Below are positions 47,309 through 55,103 of a stretch of DNA of 64,000 bases, in pieces. The first letter of the stretch is position 1. Each line of letters opens with the position of its first letter. The DNA is taken from positions 1 through 64,000 of the forward strand of contig NZ_CP061500.1 of the NCBI RefSeq assembly GCF_014681765.1. Reading direction: 5' to 3'. The notes under the pieces were generated by a model. It worked only from the letters and a program-made list of their open reading frames with translations, had not been told where the DNA came from and ran no database searches. The position numbers and the translations under genes are program-made. The DNA comes from Roseicitreum antarcticum. GTDB taxonomy: Bacteria; Pseudomonadota; Alphaproteobacteria; Rhodobacterales; Rhodobacteraceae.

Positions 47309-49228
47309 CTATGCCGCGACGCGTTCGGCCCTCAGCGCTGCCGCTCTGGCTTTGGTCGCCTTCGGCACGCGCAGCAGGCGCATGGCGTTGAGGATGACGA
47401 TCAGCACCGAAAGCTGGTGAACCAGCATGCCGCCCGCCATATGGATGGTACCGGTATAGACCCCGAACAGCAGCCCGACGACGGTCAGAACCGCGATGAC
47501 GAGGTTCTGGCGCATGTTGGCCAGCGTGGCGCGCGCGATTTCCATCGCCTCGGCGATCTTGCCCAGATCGTCGGTCATCAGCGCGATATCCGCCGTCTCG
47601 ATGGCGATGTCGCTGCCGCTGGCGCCCATGGCGATGCTGATGTCAGCCGCCGCCAGCGCCGGTGCGTCGTTGATGCCGTCGCCGACCATCGCCACGTGCA
47701 GGCCCTCGGCGCGCATCGCCCGGATGCGGTCCAGCTTGTCGTCGGGCATCATCCCGGCGTGCACCTCGTCCACGCCAACGGCGCTCGCAATCGCCTCGGC
47801 TGCCGGGCGCTGATCGCCGGTCAGCATCACCACGCGGTGGACACCAAGCGCGTGCAGGCGATCGATCATCGGCTTGGCACTGGCGCGCGCCATATCGGCC
47901 AGACCCAGCAGGCCCACGACCGCGCCATTGCGCGCCACGATCACCACCGTGTGGCCCAGCCCGTGGAGACGGGCGGTGCCGTCCTTTGCCTCGGCGCTGA
48001 AGTCGATGCCCAGATGGTCGAACAGGCGGTGGCTGCCGACGGCGATATCGTGACCGTCATGGCGTGCAATCAGCCCCATGCCGGCAATCTCCTCCAGCGA
48101 TGCGGCGGTGGGCAGAGGGCCCTGCTTGCGCGCCGCCTCGATGATCGGACGGCCCAGCGGGTGGTTCGATCCAGTCTCGGCGATGCCGGCCCAGAGCAGG
48201 ACATCGGCCTCGCTTTGGCCTTTCAGTGCCACGACCTCAGCCAGACGCGGCTGGCCTTCGGTCAGCGTGCCGGTCTTGTCCAGCGCCAGTGCGGTGATGC
48301 GCCCGGCGTTTTCCAGATGCTCTCCGCCCTTGATCAGGATACCGGCGCGCGCCGCGCGCCCGATCCCCGCGATCACCGACACCGGGGTCGAGATGACCAG
48401 CGCGCCGGGGCAGCTAACGACCAGCAGCGTGAGCGCCAGTTCCGCGTTACGCGTGACGATGTAGCTGACAATCGCCATTACGAAAACGCCGGGGGTGTAC
48501 CAGCGCCCGAAATTTTCGATCATCCGCTGGGCCGGGGCCTTGGCCTCTTGCGCCTCTTCGACGCGGGTGATGATCCGCGCCAGCGTGGTGTCGGCGCCGA
48601 CGCCGGTGGCGCGCAGATGCAGCAGCCCGTTTTCGGCCAGTGTTCCGGCAAAGACCTTTGATCCGGGGGATTTTTCGGCCGGGATCGGCTCGCCAGTGAT
48701 CGACGCCTCGTTGACGGCGGCGGTGCCCTCGATCACCTCGCCATCGACCGGCAGGCGCTCACCGGCCTTGACCAGAACAGTTTCGCCGAGGCTCACCTCA
48801 TGCGCGGCCACCTCGATTGTCTCGCCATTGCGCAGCACAGTTGCCGTGACTGGCGCGGCGTCGATCAGCGCCTTGAGCGCGCCGCGCGTGCGGCTCATTG
48901 TCCGGGACTCCAGCCATGCCCCCAGCATGAACAGGAAGGTAACGGCGGCAGATTCCCAGTGGTTGTTGATGAACAGAGCGCCAATCGCCGCGACGATGAC
49001 CAGCAATTCGATGCTGAGCTGACGCAAGCGCAGCGAGCTCCAGGCCCGCAGCGCGATATCATAACCCGCGAAAACCGCAGCAATTGTCATCAGGGGCGCC
49101 CAAGGGGCAGCCAGCCCGAACCCATACCACGCGACAAGTGCCACGCTGATGAACAGACCACTGGCGATGGTCAGCCATTTGCGCCGACTGACGGGGTGTC
49201 TGAAGATGTCTATGAGTCCCGCAAACAT
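47309..49228 (-). CDS. heavy-metal P1B-type ATPase with a CPG motif
   Basis: A 639-residue metal pump of the inner membrane, from the ATG at 49228 (MFAGLIDIFRHPVSRRKWLT; AAAGGAG upstream). The phosphorylated Asp317 is in DKTGTLTEGQP. The actuator motif is TGEP, and the hinge is MVGDGINDAPALA. The membrane metal site reads Cys273-Pro274-Gly275 rather than Cys-Pro-Cys. SNHPLG is the P1B histidine motif. There is no N-terminal metal-binding domain; the HMA protein next door may supply it. The substrate is uncertain (Zn/Cd/Co-type or unusual). Confidence 0.88.
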   Translation of the reverse strand: MFAGLIDIFRHPVSRRKWLTIASGLFISVALVAWYGFGLAAPWAPLMTIAAVFAGYDIALRAWSSLRLRQLSIELLVIVAAIGALFINNHWESAAVTFLFMLGAWLESRTMSRTRGALKALIDAAPVTATVLRNGETIEVAAHEVSLGETVLVKAGERLPVDGEVIEGTAAVNEASITGEPIPAEKSPGSKVFAGTLAENGLLHLRATGVGADTTLARIITRVEEAQEAKAPAQRMIENFGRWYTPGVFVMAIVSYIVTRNAELALTLLVVSCPGALVISTPVSVIAGIGRAARAGILIKGGEHLENAGRITALALDKTGTLTEGQPRLAEVVALKGQSEADVLLWAGIAETGSNHPLGRPIIEAARKQGPLPTAASLEEIAGMGLIARHDGHDIAVGSHRLFDHLGIDFSAEAKDGTARLHGLGHTVVIVARNGAVVGLLGLADMARASAKPMIDRLHALGVHRVVMLTGDQRPAAEAIASAVGVDEVHAGMMPDDKLDRIRAMRAEGLHVAMVGDGINDAPALAAADISIAMGASGSDIAIETADIALMTDDLGKIAEAMEIARATLANMRQNLVIAVLTVVGLLFGVYTGTIHMAGGMLVHQLSVLIVILNAMRLLRVPKATKARAAALRAERVAA

Positions 49229-49291
49229 AAGCTCGCTCCTTTCGTGGAGAAGCCCCGCCACGGGAGGGCAGCGGGGAAAGTGGTGGAGGGT

Positions 49292-49522
49292 TTAGAATGC
49301 CGATGGTTTGGCGGTATAACCGGACTTGGCGATGGAATTCACCAAGGCGGCTACGTCACTGAGCGCCGGGTCGTGGTCGACCACGATCTTTCCGCTGGCG
49401 AATTTCACCTCGGCCTTTTCCACGCCCGGCAGCGCCAGCAGCGCCTTTTCAATTTTCGGCACACAGGAAGGACAGGAAAGCTCGTCACTACGCAGGGTTG
49501 TTTGGGTTGTCGTACTGGTCAT
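49292..49522 (-). CDS. HMA-domain metal-binding protein
   Basis: A 76-residue ferredoxin-fold protein with a CPSC metal site at residues 17-20 (the usual motif is GMTCxxC) and the typical VEKAEVKFASGKIVVDHD and SGYTA segments. It probably delivers metal to, or regulates, the P-type ATPase 63 bases downstream on the same strand. The start at 49522 has AAAGGA upstream. Confidence 0.85.
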   Translation of the reverse strand: MTSTTTQTTLRSDELSCPSCVPKIEKALLALPGVEKAEVKFASGKIVVDHDPALSDVAALVNSIAKSGYTAKPSAF

Positions 49523-49682
49523 GGCTGGATCCTTTCATGTGATCACGGTTGTTTCTGAACGAATTCGTGGCGCACAATTAGCGCACAGGATCTGCGTTCG
49601 GTGCTTTGACGGCAGTGGACATGATCGGATTGCTTCTGAATGTCGGGAATGAGCATCTTGTCACATCTAACAATGACGCATC

Positions 49683-49696
49683 CTGATCTGCGTCAG
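49683..49696. promoter_or_regulatory. Fnr-like site between the HMA gene and the 138-residue gene
   Basis: CTGATCTGCGTCAG fits the TGAT-N4-(A/G)TCA pattern, with two changes from the island palindrome. It lies in a divergent promoter region. Confidence 0.45.
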
Positions 49697-49821
49697 CACC
49701 GGTTGCCTCTATACCGCCTATAACTGCTCCAACCGAAGATGCCCTGTGCCTCAGCCCAGTGTGACGACGCATCCACGTCCACCATCACGGTGCATCCCGC
49801 AAGACAGGAGTTGATCTCAAA

Positions 49822-50238
49822 ATGGCACAGCCTAAGATACAGCTTGGCCGCGACCCGGCATTCGATGGTTTTCTCGGCGCGGTGGTGGGCGAGGACAAGA
49901 CAGGTGCCAGTGTCACCGTCCTGTCGATGCTGGCGCGGCTTGATGTCGACCCGTGGAGGGAAGCATCGGAATTGTCCAGTATGCCGGAAGCCCCAGCACA
50001 GAAGCGACTCGAGGCATTGTTGGCACGCTTCAAGGACGTGCCGGCGCTTGTGCCGGATCAAGGCCAGGGTGCATTGGCACTGCTGGACCTTTTGCCGAGG
50101 CGGACGATCTCTGCGGGGCCCTCTGCGGGTGGCGCGGTGCCTCAAATCATGAACCTGCCATTCGGAGCGCCCGCCTATTGGATCATAGCGACGGTCCTGT
50201 TTCTTGTATGGACCGTAGCGCTGACACAGGGGAACTGA
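49822..50238 (+). CDS. hypothetical protein with C-terminal membrane anchor
   Basis: A 138-residue protein starting MAQPKIQLGRDPAFDGFLGA. The first 110 residues are soluble, and a single hydrophobic helix (APAYWIIATVLFLVWTVAL) ends the protein, so it is probably tail-anchored in the inner membrane. Family not recognised. It starts about 125 bases after the Fnr-like site and 60 bases before the NTF2-like gene. Confidence 0.65.
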   Translation: MAQPKIQLGRDPAFDGFLGAVVGEDKTGASVTVLSMLARLDVDPWREASELSSMPEAPAQKRLEALLARFKDVPALVPDQGQGALALLDLLPRRTISAGPSAGGAVPQIMNLPFGAPAYWIIATVLFLVWTVALTQGN

Positions 50239-50300
50239 GACGCGTCGACGTCCGACAGTTGGCCTGCCCCCAAAAAATTTTATCTTGAGAGGTACTTGAT

Positions 50301-50648
50301 ATGACTGACGAGGCCAAAATCTGGGATCTGGAAGAACGCTTCTGGACGCAAGGTGCAGACAGTGCGCGCCACATGTCCGCGAAGGATGCCGTTTTCGTCT
50401 TCCCTTATCCCGTGGGAATTCTACAGGGTGAAGCGCTCTGGCGAGAGGCCGAGGTTGCGCAGCGGTGGCGCTCCGTCGTGATGTCCGAGCGGCATCTGTC
50501 CCAACAGGACAATATCGTCGCTCTCGCCTACCGCGTCTCCGCAGAACGGGATGATGCCCCAATTTTTGAAGCGTTGTGCACGTCGACCTACCTGAAGGAC
50601 GACGACAAGTGGCTGCGCCTGACCCATCAGCAAACCTTGACGGGTTGA
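50301..50648 (+). CDS. NTF2-like (DUF4440-type) small protein
   Basis: A 115-residue protein with the NTF2-like layout: an N-terminal helix (IWDLEERFWTQGADSARHMS), then strands through VVMSERHLSQQDNIVALAYRVSAER, ending in WLRLTHQQTLTG. Such domains form a cone-shaped pocket; the ligand or reaction is unknown. It precedes the aldehyde dehydrogenase on the same strand. Confidence 0.7.
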   Translation: MTDEAKIWDLEERFWTQGADSARHMSAKDAVFVFPYPVGILQGEALWREAEVAQRWRSVVMSERHLSQQDNIVALAYRVSAERDDAPIFEALCTSTYLKDDDKWLRLTHQQTLTG

Positions 50649-50768
50649 GCCGTTTTGCGCCCGTTCGACCCACTCTCGCGGGCTCTCGGCCGCTGCTGTT
50701 CTTAATTGCCCCTATCGGTCCGCAAGCTCACGCGTTGCGGGTCTTCCCAAACAGAAAGGTCTGACAAG

Positions 50769-52235
50769 ATGTCCGACACATACACCGATCTCGATCTGCA
50801 ATTCATTGCAGGTAAATGGAAAAAAGGTAGCACGGGCCGCACTTTGGAAAGCCGCAACCCCTTCAATAACGATCTGCTGGCCTCTATTGATATGGCCGGA
50901 CAGGACGAGTTGGATATCGCCTATGCCGCCGCCCGCAAGGCGCAGGTTGGCTGGGCCGAAAAGATGCCAGGCGAACGTGCCGGTGTCATGCGCAAGGCGG
51001 TGGCGATCTTCGATGCGCGACGCGATGAAATAGTCGATTGGCTGATCCGCGAGTCCGGCTCTACCCGCGTCAAGGCAGAGGTGGAGTGGGGCCTGGCCCG
51101 CGCCATCACCGAGGAAGCCGCCAGCTTTCCGTCGCGTAGTGAAGGGCGCATCCTGCAATCCAACATCCCCGGCAAGGAAAGCCGCGTCTACCGAAAACCG
51201 CTGGGTGTGGTGGGCGTCATCAGCCCGTGGAACTTCCCGCTGCACCTGTCGCAACGCTCGGTCGCTCCGGCATTGGCGCTTGGCAACGGCGTGGTGCTCA
51301 AGCCGGCGAGCGACACCCCCGTTACCGGCGGGTTGCTGATCGCCAAGATTTTTGAGGAGGCCGGCTTGCCCGAAGGGCTTTTGAGCGTTGTCATCGGGGC
51401 AGGGTCGGACATTGGAGATGCTTTTGTCGAACATAGGGTCCCCAAGCTGATCTCGTTCACCGGGTCCACGCCTGTCGGGCGCGGCATCGCGCAAAAGGGT
51501 GGCGGGGGCGAGCATCTGAAACGCCTGGCGCTGGAACTGGGCGGCAACTGTGCGTTTGTCGTGCTGGATGATGCCGATCTTGATCACGCGGTGGCCTCTG
51601 CAATCTTTGGCAAGTTCCTGCATCAGGGGCAGATCTGCATGGCGATAAACCGCATCATCGTTGACGCTACGGTGCACGATGTGTTCGTCGAAAAATTCGC
51701 TGAACGCGCGCGCGGACTGAAATATGGCAATCCGGCTGATACCGACACCACCATTGGCCCCATCATCAACGCGAAGCAGCTCTCCAGCCTTAGGGACAAG
51801 ATCGCCAAGGCGACAGAAGACGGCGCGACCCTTGTGCTGGGTGGCGAGGTCGAGGGCAACGTCATCCCGCCGCATGTCTTCTCGGGTGTGACCGAGGATA
51901 TGGAACTGGCCCGCGAGGAAATCTTCGGCCCGGTCGTCGGCATATTAAAGGCGCGCGACGAAGCCCATGCGCTGGAACTGGCGAATGCCACTGAATTCGG
52001 GCTTTCCGGTGCAGTCTATTCCACAAACATCGAGCGTGCGACCGCCTTTGCGCGCCGGATGAACACCGGCATGGCGCATATAAACGATCAGCCCGTCAAT
52101 GATGAACCCAATGCGCCCTTCGGCGGCGAGAACAATTCTGGCATCGGACGTTTCAATGGCGATTGGGCGATTGAGGCTTTCACCACCGATCAATGGATCA
52201 CAGTGCAGCGCAAGCTGCGTGACCTACCATTCTGA
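50769..52235 (+). CDS. NAD(P)-dependent aldehyde dehydrogenase
   Basis: A 488-residue soluble dehydrogenase that oxidises an aldehyde to an acid. The general base Glu256 is in LELGGN and the nucleophile Cys290 is in GQICM. The cofactor loop FTGSTPVGR and the PWNFPLH block are intact. Sequence style is closest to benzaldehyde/salicylaldehyde-type dehydrogenases, but the substrate cannot be assigned. It starts at 50769 ([20 protein letters not shown]). Confidence 0.9.
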   Translation: MSDTYTDLDLQFIAGKWKKGSTGRTLESRNPFNNDLLASIDMAGQDELDIAYAAARKAQVGWAEKMPGERAGVMRKAVAIFDARRDEIVDWLIRESGSTRVKAEVEWGLARAITEEAASFPSRSEGRILQSNIPGKESRVYRKPLGVVGVISPWNFPLHLSQRSVAPALALGNGVVLKPASDTPVTGGLLIAKIFEEAGLPEGLLSVVIGAGSDIGDAFVEHRVPKLISFTGSTPVGRGIAQKGGGGEHLKRLALELGGNCAFVVLDDADLDHAVASAIFGKFLHQGQICMAINRIIVDATVHDVFVEKFAERARGLKYGNPADTDTTIGPIINAKQLSSLRDKIAKATEDGATLVLGGEVEGNVIPPHVFSGVTEDMELAREEIFGPVVGILKARDEAHALELANATEFGLSGAVYSTNIERATAFARRMNTGMAHINDQPVNDEPNAPFGGENNSGIGRFNGDWAIEAFTTDQWITVQRKLRDLPF

Positions 52236-52337
52236 GGAAACGCCGCCATGCGGGTCTGAGTGTTCTGCTTGAGCGGTGGCACAGAAAGAACAACGAAATT
52301 TAAGCCGGTCTGGCCGGAACATGAAGGGGAAATTGAC

Positions 52338-52700
52338 ATGGAACGCAAAGAAACGTTTGAAGCCGATCTGCGAACCCAGCTTGACGAATGGACCGCCATT
52401 GTCGGCAGATTGCGCGCCAAAGTGGAAGATGAGCATGGCGCTACCCGGATCAAGCTCATGACAGAAATTGAAGATCTTGCCGGTTATCAGAGAAGGGCCG
52501 AGATGTATTTGCAAGAGTTGCACGAGGCCAAAGGCGATGCGTGGAAGGACATGAAACCTGACATCGAAACCGCGCAAGGTCAGATGCGCCAGGCGATGGA
52601 CCGCGCCTGGAAACGGATCGAAATCGAGCCGGCGCCTTCTGCGGATTTGACGCGTGATGAAACAGGAGATGCCGAAGCCTTGCCCCATAAGTCTTCCTAG
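52338..52700 (+). CDS. coiled-coil protein, unknown
   Basis: A 120-residue highly charged helical protein starting MERKETFEADLRTQLDEWTA, with AAGGGGA upstream. Heptad-like patterns run to about residue 90. It resembles small stress-related helical proteins found near aldehyde dehydrogenase or CFA genes, but no family is named. It is about 100 bases after the dehydrogenase and likely on its transcript. Confidence 0.65.
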   Translation: MERKETFEADLRTQLDEWTAIVGRLRAKVEDEHGATRIKLMTEIEDLAGYQRRAEMYLQELHEAKGDAWKDMKPDIETAQGQMRQAMDRAWKRIEIEPAPSADLTRDETGDAEALPHKSS

Positions 52701-52998
52701 CGGTCACTTCGCTTTTGTCCGACATTTGGGCGAAGCAAAGGCAAGCCTTGACCAAGGAGGTCATCTTTAAGTCATTCTCGGGTGGTCTTCGATAGCCGCG
52801 CCTAACCGCGTCTGCGTCACCCTGTCTCGATATTGTGCTGCATTTGCGAACGTCTAAACCGCACATATTCTGTTGAAAAACGCTGGTTTCTAATCTGTTC
52901 CACGGCTCGTTCGCCCGTAAAGGCTCAAAGGGAATATCACTCTTCAAAGGTGCCCAAAATCGTTCAACGCTCGGTTTCGTCCGATCCTTTCGTCACCG
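52701..52998. other. gap between the stress island and the T4SS region
   Basis: I see no gene or structured element here. It marks the junction between the stress/energy island and the conjugation region. Confidence 0.4.
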
Positions 52999-53283
52999 TT
53001 ACTCTAGCGCGCTCAAGAAGCGCTCGTAGTCCTCACTTACATCCCGCGCCTCACTGAACACGCGGGCGCGCTCTTCATCGACGCAACGGAAATAGTCCTG
53101 AACATCAGCGATGTAGGCCTCGAAATCCCCCCGGATCAGGTCAGCGTAGGTACGCATGTCGTCTTGGGACTGGGGCAGGAACGGTCGCTCGGGGCGAACA
53201 CAATCCGCCGACGCAGGCACTGGCGTGCTTCCAATCAGGAACGCCAGCGCCAACGTTGTGTTGCACGCACGGAAAATGTGCAG
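52999..53283 (-). CDS. small exported protein, possible CTG start
   Basis: The first ATG in frame (53253) gives 84 residues and a short, oddly placed hydrophobic start. Extending to a CTG at 53281-53283, eight bases after AAAGGAG, gives 94 residues with a complete signal peptide (HIFRACNTTLALAFLIG, cleavage near ASA-DC). The mature part is charged and helical (DFEAYIADVQDYFRCVDEE), with two cysteines. It is divergent from the T4SS operon and probably periplasmic. Family not recognised. Confidence 0.55.
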   Translation of the reverse strand: MHIFRACNTTLALAFLIGSTPVPASADCVRPERPFLPQSQDDMRTYADLIRGDFEAYIADVQDYFRCVDEERARVFSEARDVSEDYERFLSALE

Positions 53284-53465
53284 GACAAAACTCCTTTGCC
53301 GTCTTTATGATTACGTGTCTGTCCGCTATCACCGTTATCGGAGCAAGGCGATCTTCGTCAAGTCGTTATTATTGTCTTGCTATCATTTATGTTGTATTGT
53401 ATCGACCGTGTGGAAATGATCCCGCGGGCCGATACTCTGAGGAAGAGGAGGCCCCGGGAGTGGAC

Positions 53466-53825
53466 ATGATAGAAGAAGCCCCGAATGTGGTTACAGAAGA
53501 CGGATTGCGAGGCCTCCTGGCCGATGGCTACCTCATCGAGGTGGTCTGCAAGGAAGAGGCCGAAAAGCGCCACAACAGTTGGTACGGCACATGGGTTATC
53601 CGTGCCGTCCATGAAGATGGACGTGACGACAAGATGCTCGTTACCAGCCGCAGCTATCTCAAGATCCGCGAGTTCAAGACCATCGTCGGCCTTGTCAGCT
53701 TCCTTGCGGACATGGGCTGCAAGACCGCGAGCATTCCGCTTGAAGAGGGCGGACGGATGCGCCACGCTGCTCCCGGTCGTGGGCCTGAGCCGCACTCCGG
53801 CCCGGTACTGGTCAAGGGCGACTGA
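53466..53825 (+). CDS. hypothetical protein at the head of the T4SS operon
   Basis: A 119-residue soluble protein starting MIEEAPNVVTEDGLRGLLAD. The middle segment (VVCKEEAEKRHNSWYGTWVIR and REFKTIVGLVSFLADMGCK) looks like a compact alpha/beta domain. Its end overlaps the start of the lytic transglycosylase gene, so it belongs to the operon. Function unknown. Confidence 0.65.
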   Translation: MIEEAPNVVTEDGLRGLLADGYLIEVVCKEEAEKRHNSWYGTWVIRAVHEDGRDDKMLVTSRSYLKIREFKTIVGLVSFLADMGCKTASIPLEEGGRMRHAAPGRGPEPHSGPVLVKGD

Positions 53826-54504
53826 CCGCGCATTAGCGCTCGTCATTGTACTCGGCACAGGCGTCTATTCAACGCCTCTGGCCCTTGCAGATGGTTTCAT
53901 CTTCTCGGTCGGCCCGGATGGCCGACTGGTCTCCGCCTCATCCGAGCAGGGCACATTGCGCTCGTTTGCAGAGACGGATGAGGCACAGACGGACCGGCTC
54001 TTCCTCTTTGCCGAGCCGGAAGGCGGCGAAGCCTCGGTCGCGCTCGCCGCATCAGCGCCTCGTGCCCTGCGCGCCTCTCCGGAAATTCTGCACGCTATCG
54101 AGACAACTGCTCTGCGCTACGGAGGCCACACTGGCCTTCGCCGTGCAGGATTGTCGGTCACCGATTGGGCGCTGCTCTACCGCGCCAATATCGAGGTCGA
54201 GAGCGCCTACAATCCGGCAGCGCTGAGTCCTGTCGGCGCCATCGGTCTCGGCCAGCTCATGCCCGGCACCGCCCGCGATCTCGGCGTCGATCCGCATGAT
54301 CTGGCGCAAAACCTCGACGGATCGGCCCGCTACCTTCTGATGATGCTCGAGCAGTTCGGCGACGGACCCTTGGCACTTGCGGCCTACAATGCCGGACCCG
54401 AGGCGGTCACCCGCCATGGCGGCATTCCCCCCTACACCGAAACCCAAGGGCATGTGGCCCGTGTGACGGCCGTGTTCCAGCGGTTGAGAGGAGACCTTTC
54501 GTGA
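53779..54504 (+). CDS. virB1: lytic transglycosylase, VirB1-like
   Basis: With a GTG start at 53779 this is a 241-residue exported enzyme: signal segment RALALVIVLGTGVYSTPLALA, then a linker, then an SLT domain at about 115-240. Catalytic Glu is in NIEVESAYNP, followed by GAIGLGQLMPGTA and LALAAYNAGPEAV. It opens the peptidoglycan for assembly of the secretion channel. It ends overlapping the virB2 start. The exact start is uncertain, as no ATG fits the frame near the signal sequence. Confidence 0.82.
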   Translation: MGLSRTPARYWSRATDRALALVIVLGTGVYSTPLALADGFIFSVGPDGRLVSASSEQGTLRSFAETDEAQTDRLFLFAEPEGGEASVALAASAPRALRASPEILHAIETTALRYGGHTGLRRAGLSVTDWALLYRANIEVESAYNPAALSPVGAIGLGQLMPGTARDLGVDPHDLAQNLDGSARYLLMMLEQFGDGPLALAAYNAGPEAVTRHGGIPPYTETQGHVARVTAVFQRLRGDLS

Positions 54505-54815
54505 CTTCCAAAAACAATCAATGCGTGCTGCGCACGCGGGCCATCGTCGCGCTCGGCGCGATGGCCCTCATCGTGCTGGCAGGGCCTGCACTCGCACAGA
54601 GCATCGATCTTTCACCAGTCCAGACGCTCCTGCAGGGCATTGTCGATGCGATCACCGGGCCGCTCGGCATCGTGATCGGCACGCTCGCCCTGATCGGGGT
54701 ATTCCTGTCCTGGCTCTTCGGCGTCCTGGATTTCCGCCAAGCGCTCTGGGTGGTCGTGGCCATCGCCGGCATCGCCGCAGCCCCGACCATCGTCGCCGCG
54801 ATCTGGACGACCTGA
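54501..54815 (+). CDS. virB2: T4SS pilin VirB2
   Basis: A 104-residue TrbC/VirB2-type propilin starting at GTG 54501. A long signal peptide (RAIVALGAMALIVLAGPALAQ) is followed by two membrane helices (GIVIGTLALIGVFLSWLFG and ALWVVVAIAGIAAAPTIVA). It forms the conjugative pilus. Confidence 0.88.
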   Translation: MTSKNNQCVLRTRAIVALGAMALIVLAGPALAQSIDLSPVQTLLQGIVDAITGPLGIVIGTLALIGVFLSWLFGVLDFRQALWVVVAIAGIAAAPTIVAAIWTT

Positions 54816-54824
54816 GGTCTCATT

Positions 54825-55103
54825 ATGGCTGACCAGTCCCGCGTCTTCATCGGCCTTCTGAGGCCACCCAAGCTCATGGGCCTGCCGATCATGTATGCCA
54901 TGGCTTGGCTGTTCGGCTCGACGCTTCTGTTCCTCTGGGTGCAGAGCGGGCTGGTGGCGTTGGGTGCGGGGCTGGCCTGGCCCGTGCTCTGGAAGGCTGC
55001 GGACTGGGATCCGAACTTCCTCGATGTGTTGGTGATCACCTTGCAGGAAACCCCTCCCACGAAGAACCGCAAGCTGCATGGAGGCGACAGTTATGCCCCG
55101 TGA
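54825..55103 (+). CDS. virB3: T4SS inner-membrane protein VirB3
   Basis: A 92-residue protein with the VirB3 start (VFIGLLRPPKLMGLPIMYAM) and one or two membrane helices. It works with VirB4, whose start overlaps its end by 11 bases. Confidence 0.88.
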   Translation: MADQSRVFIGLLRPPKLMGLPIMYAMAWLFGSTLLFLWVQSGLVALGAGLAWPVLWKAADWDPNFLDVLVITLQETPPTKNRKLHGGDSYAP

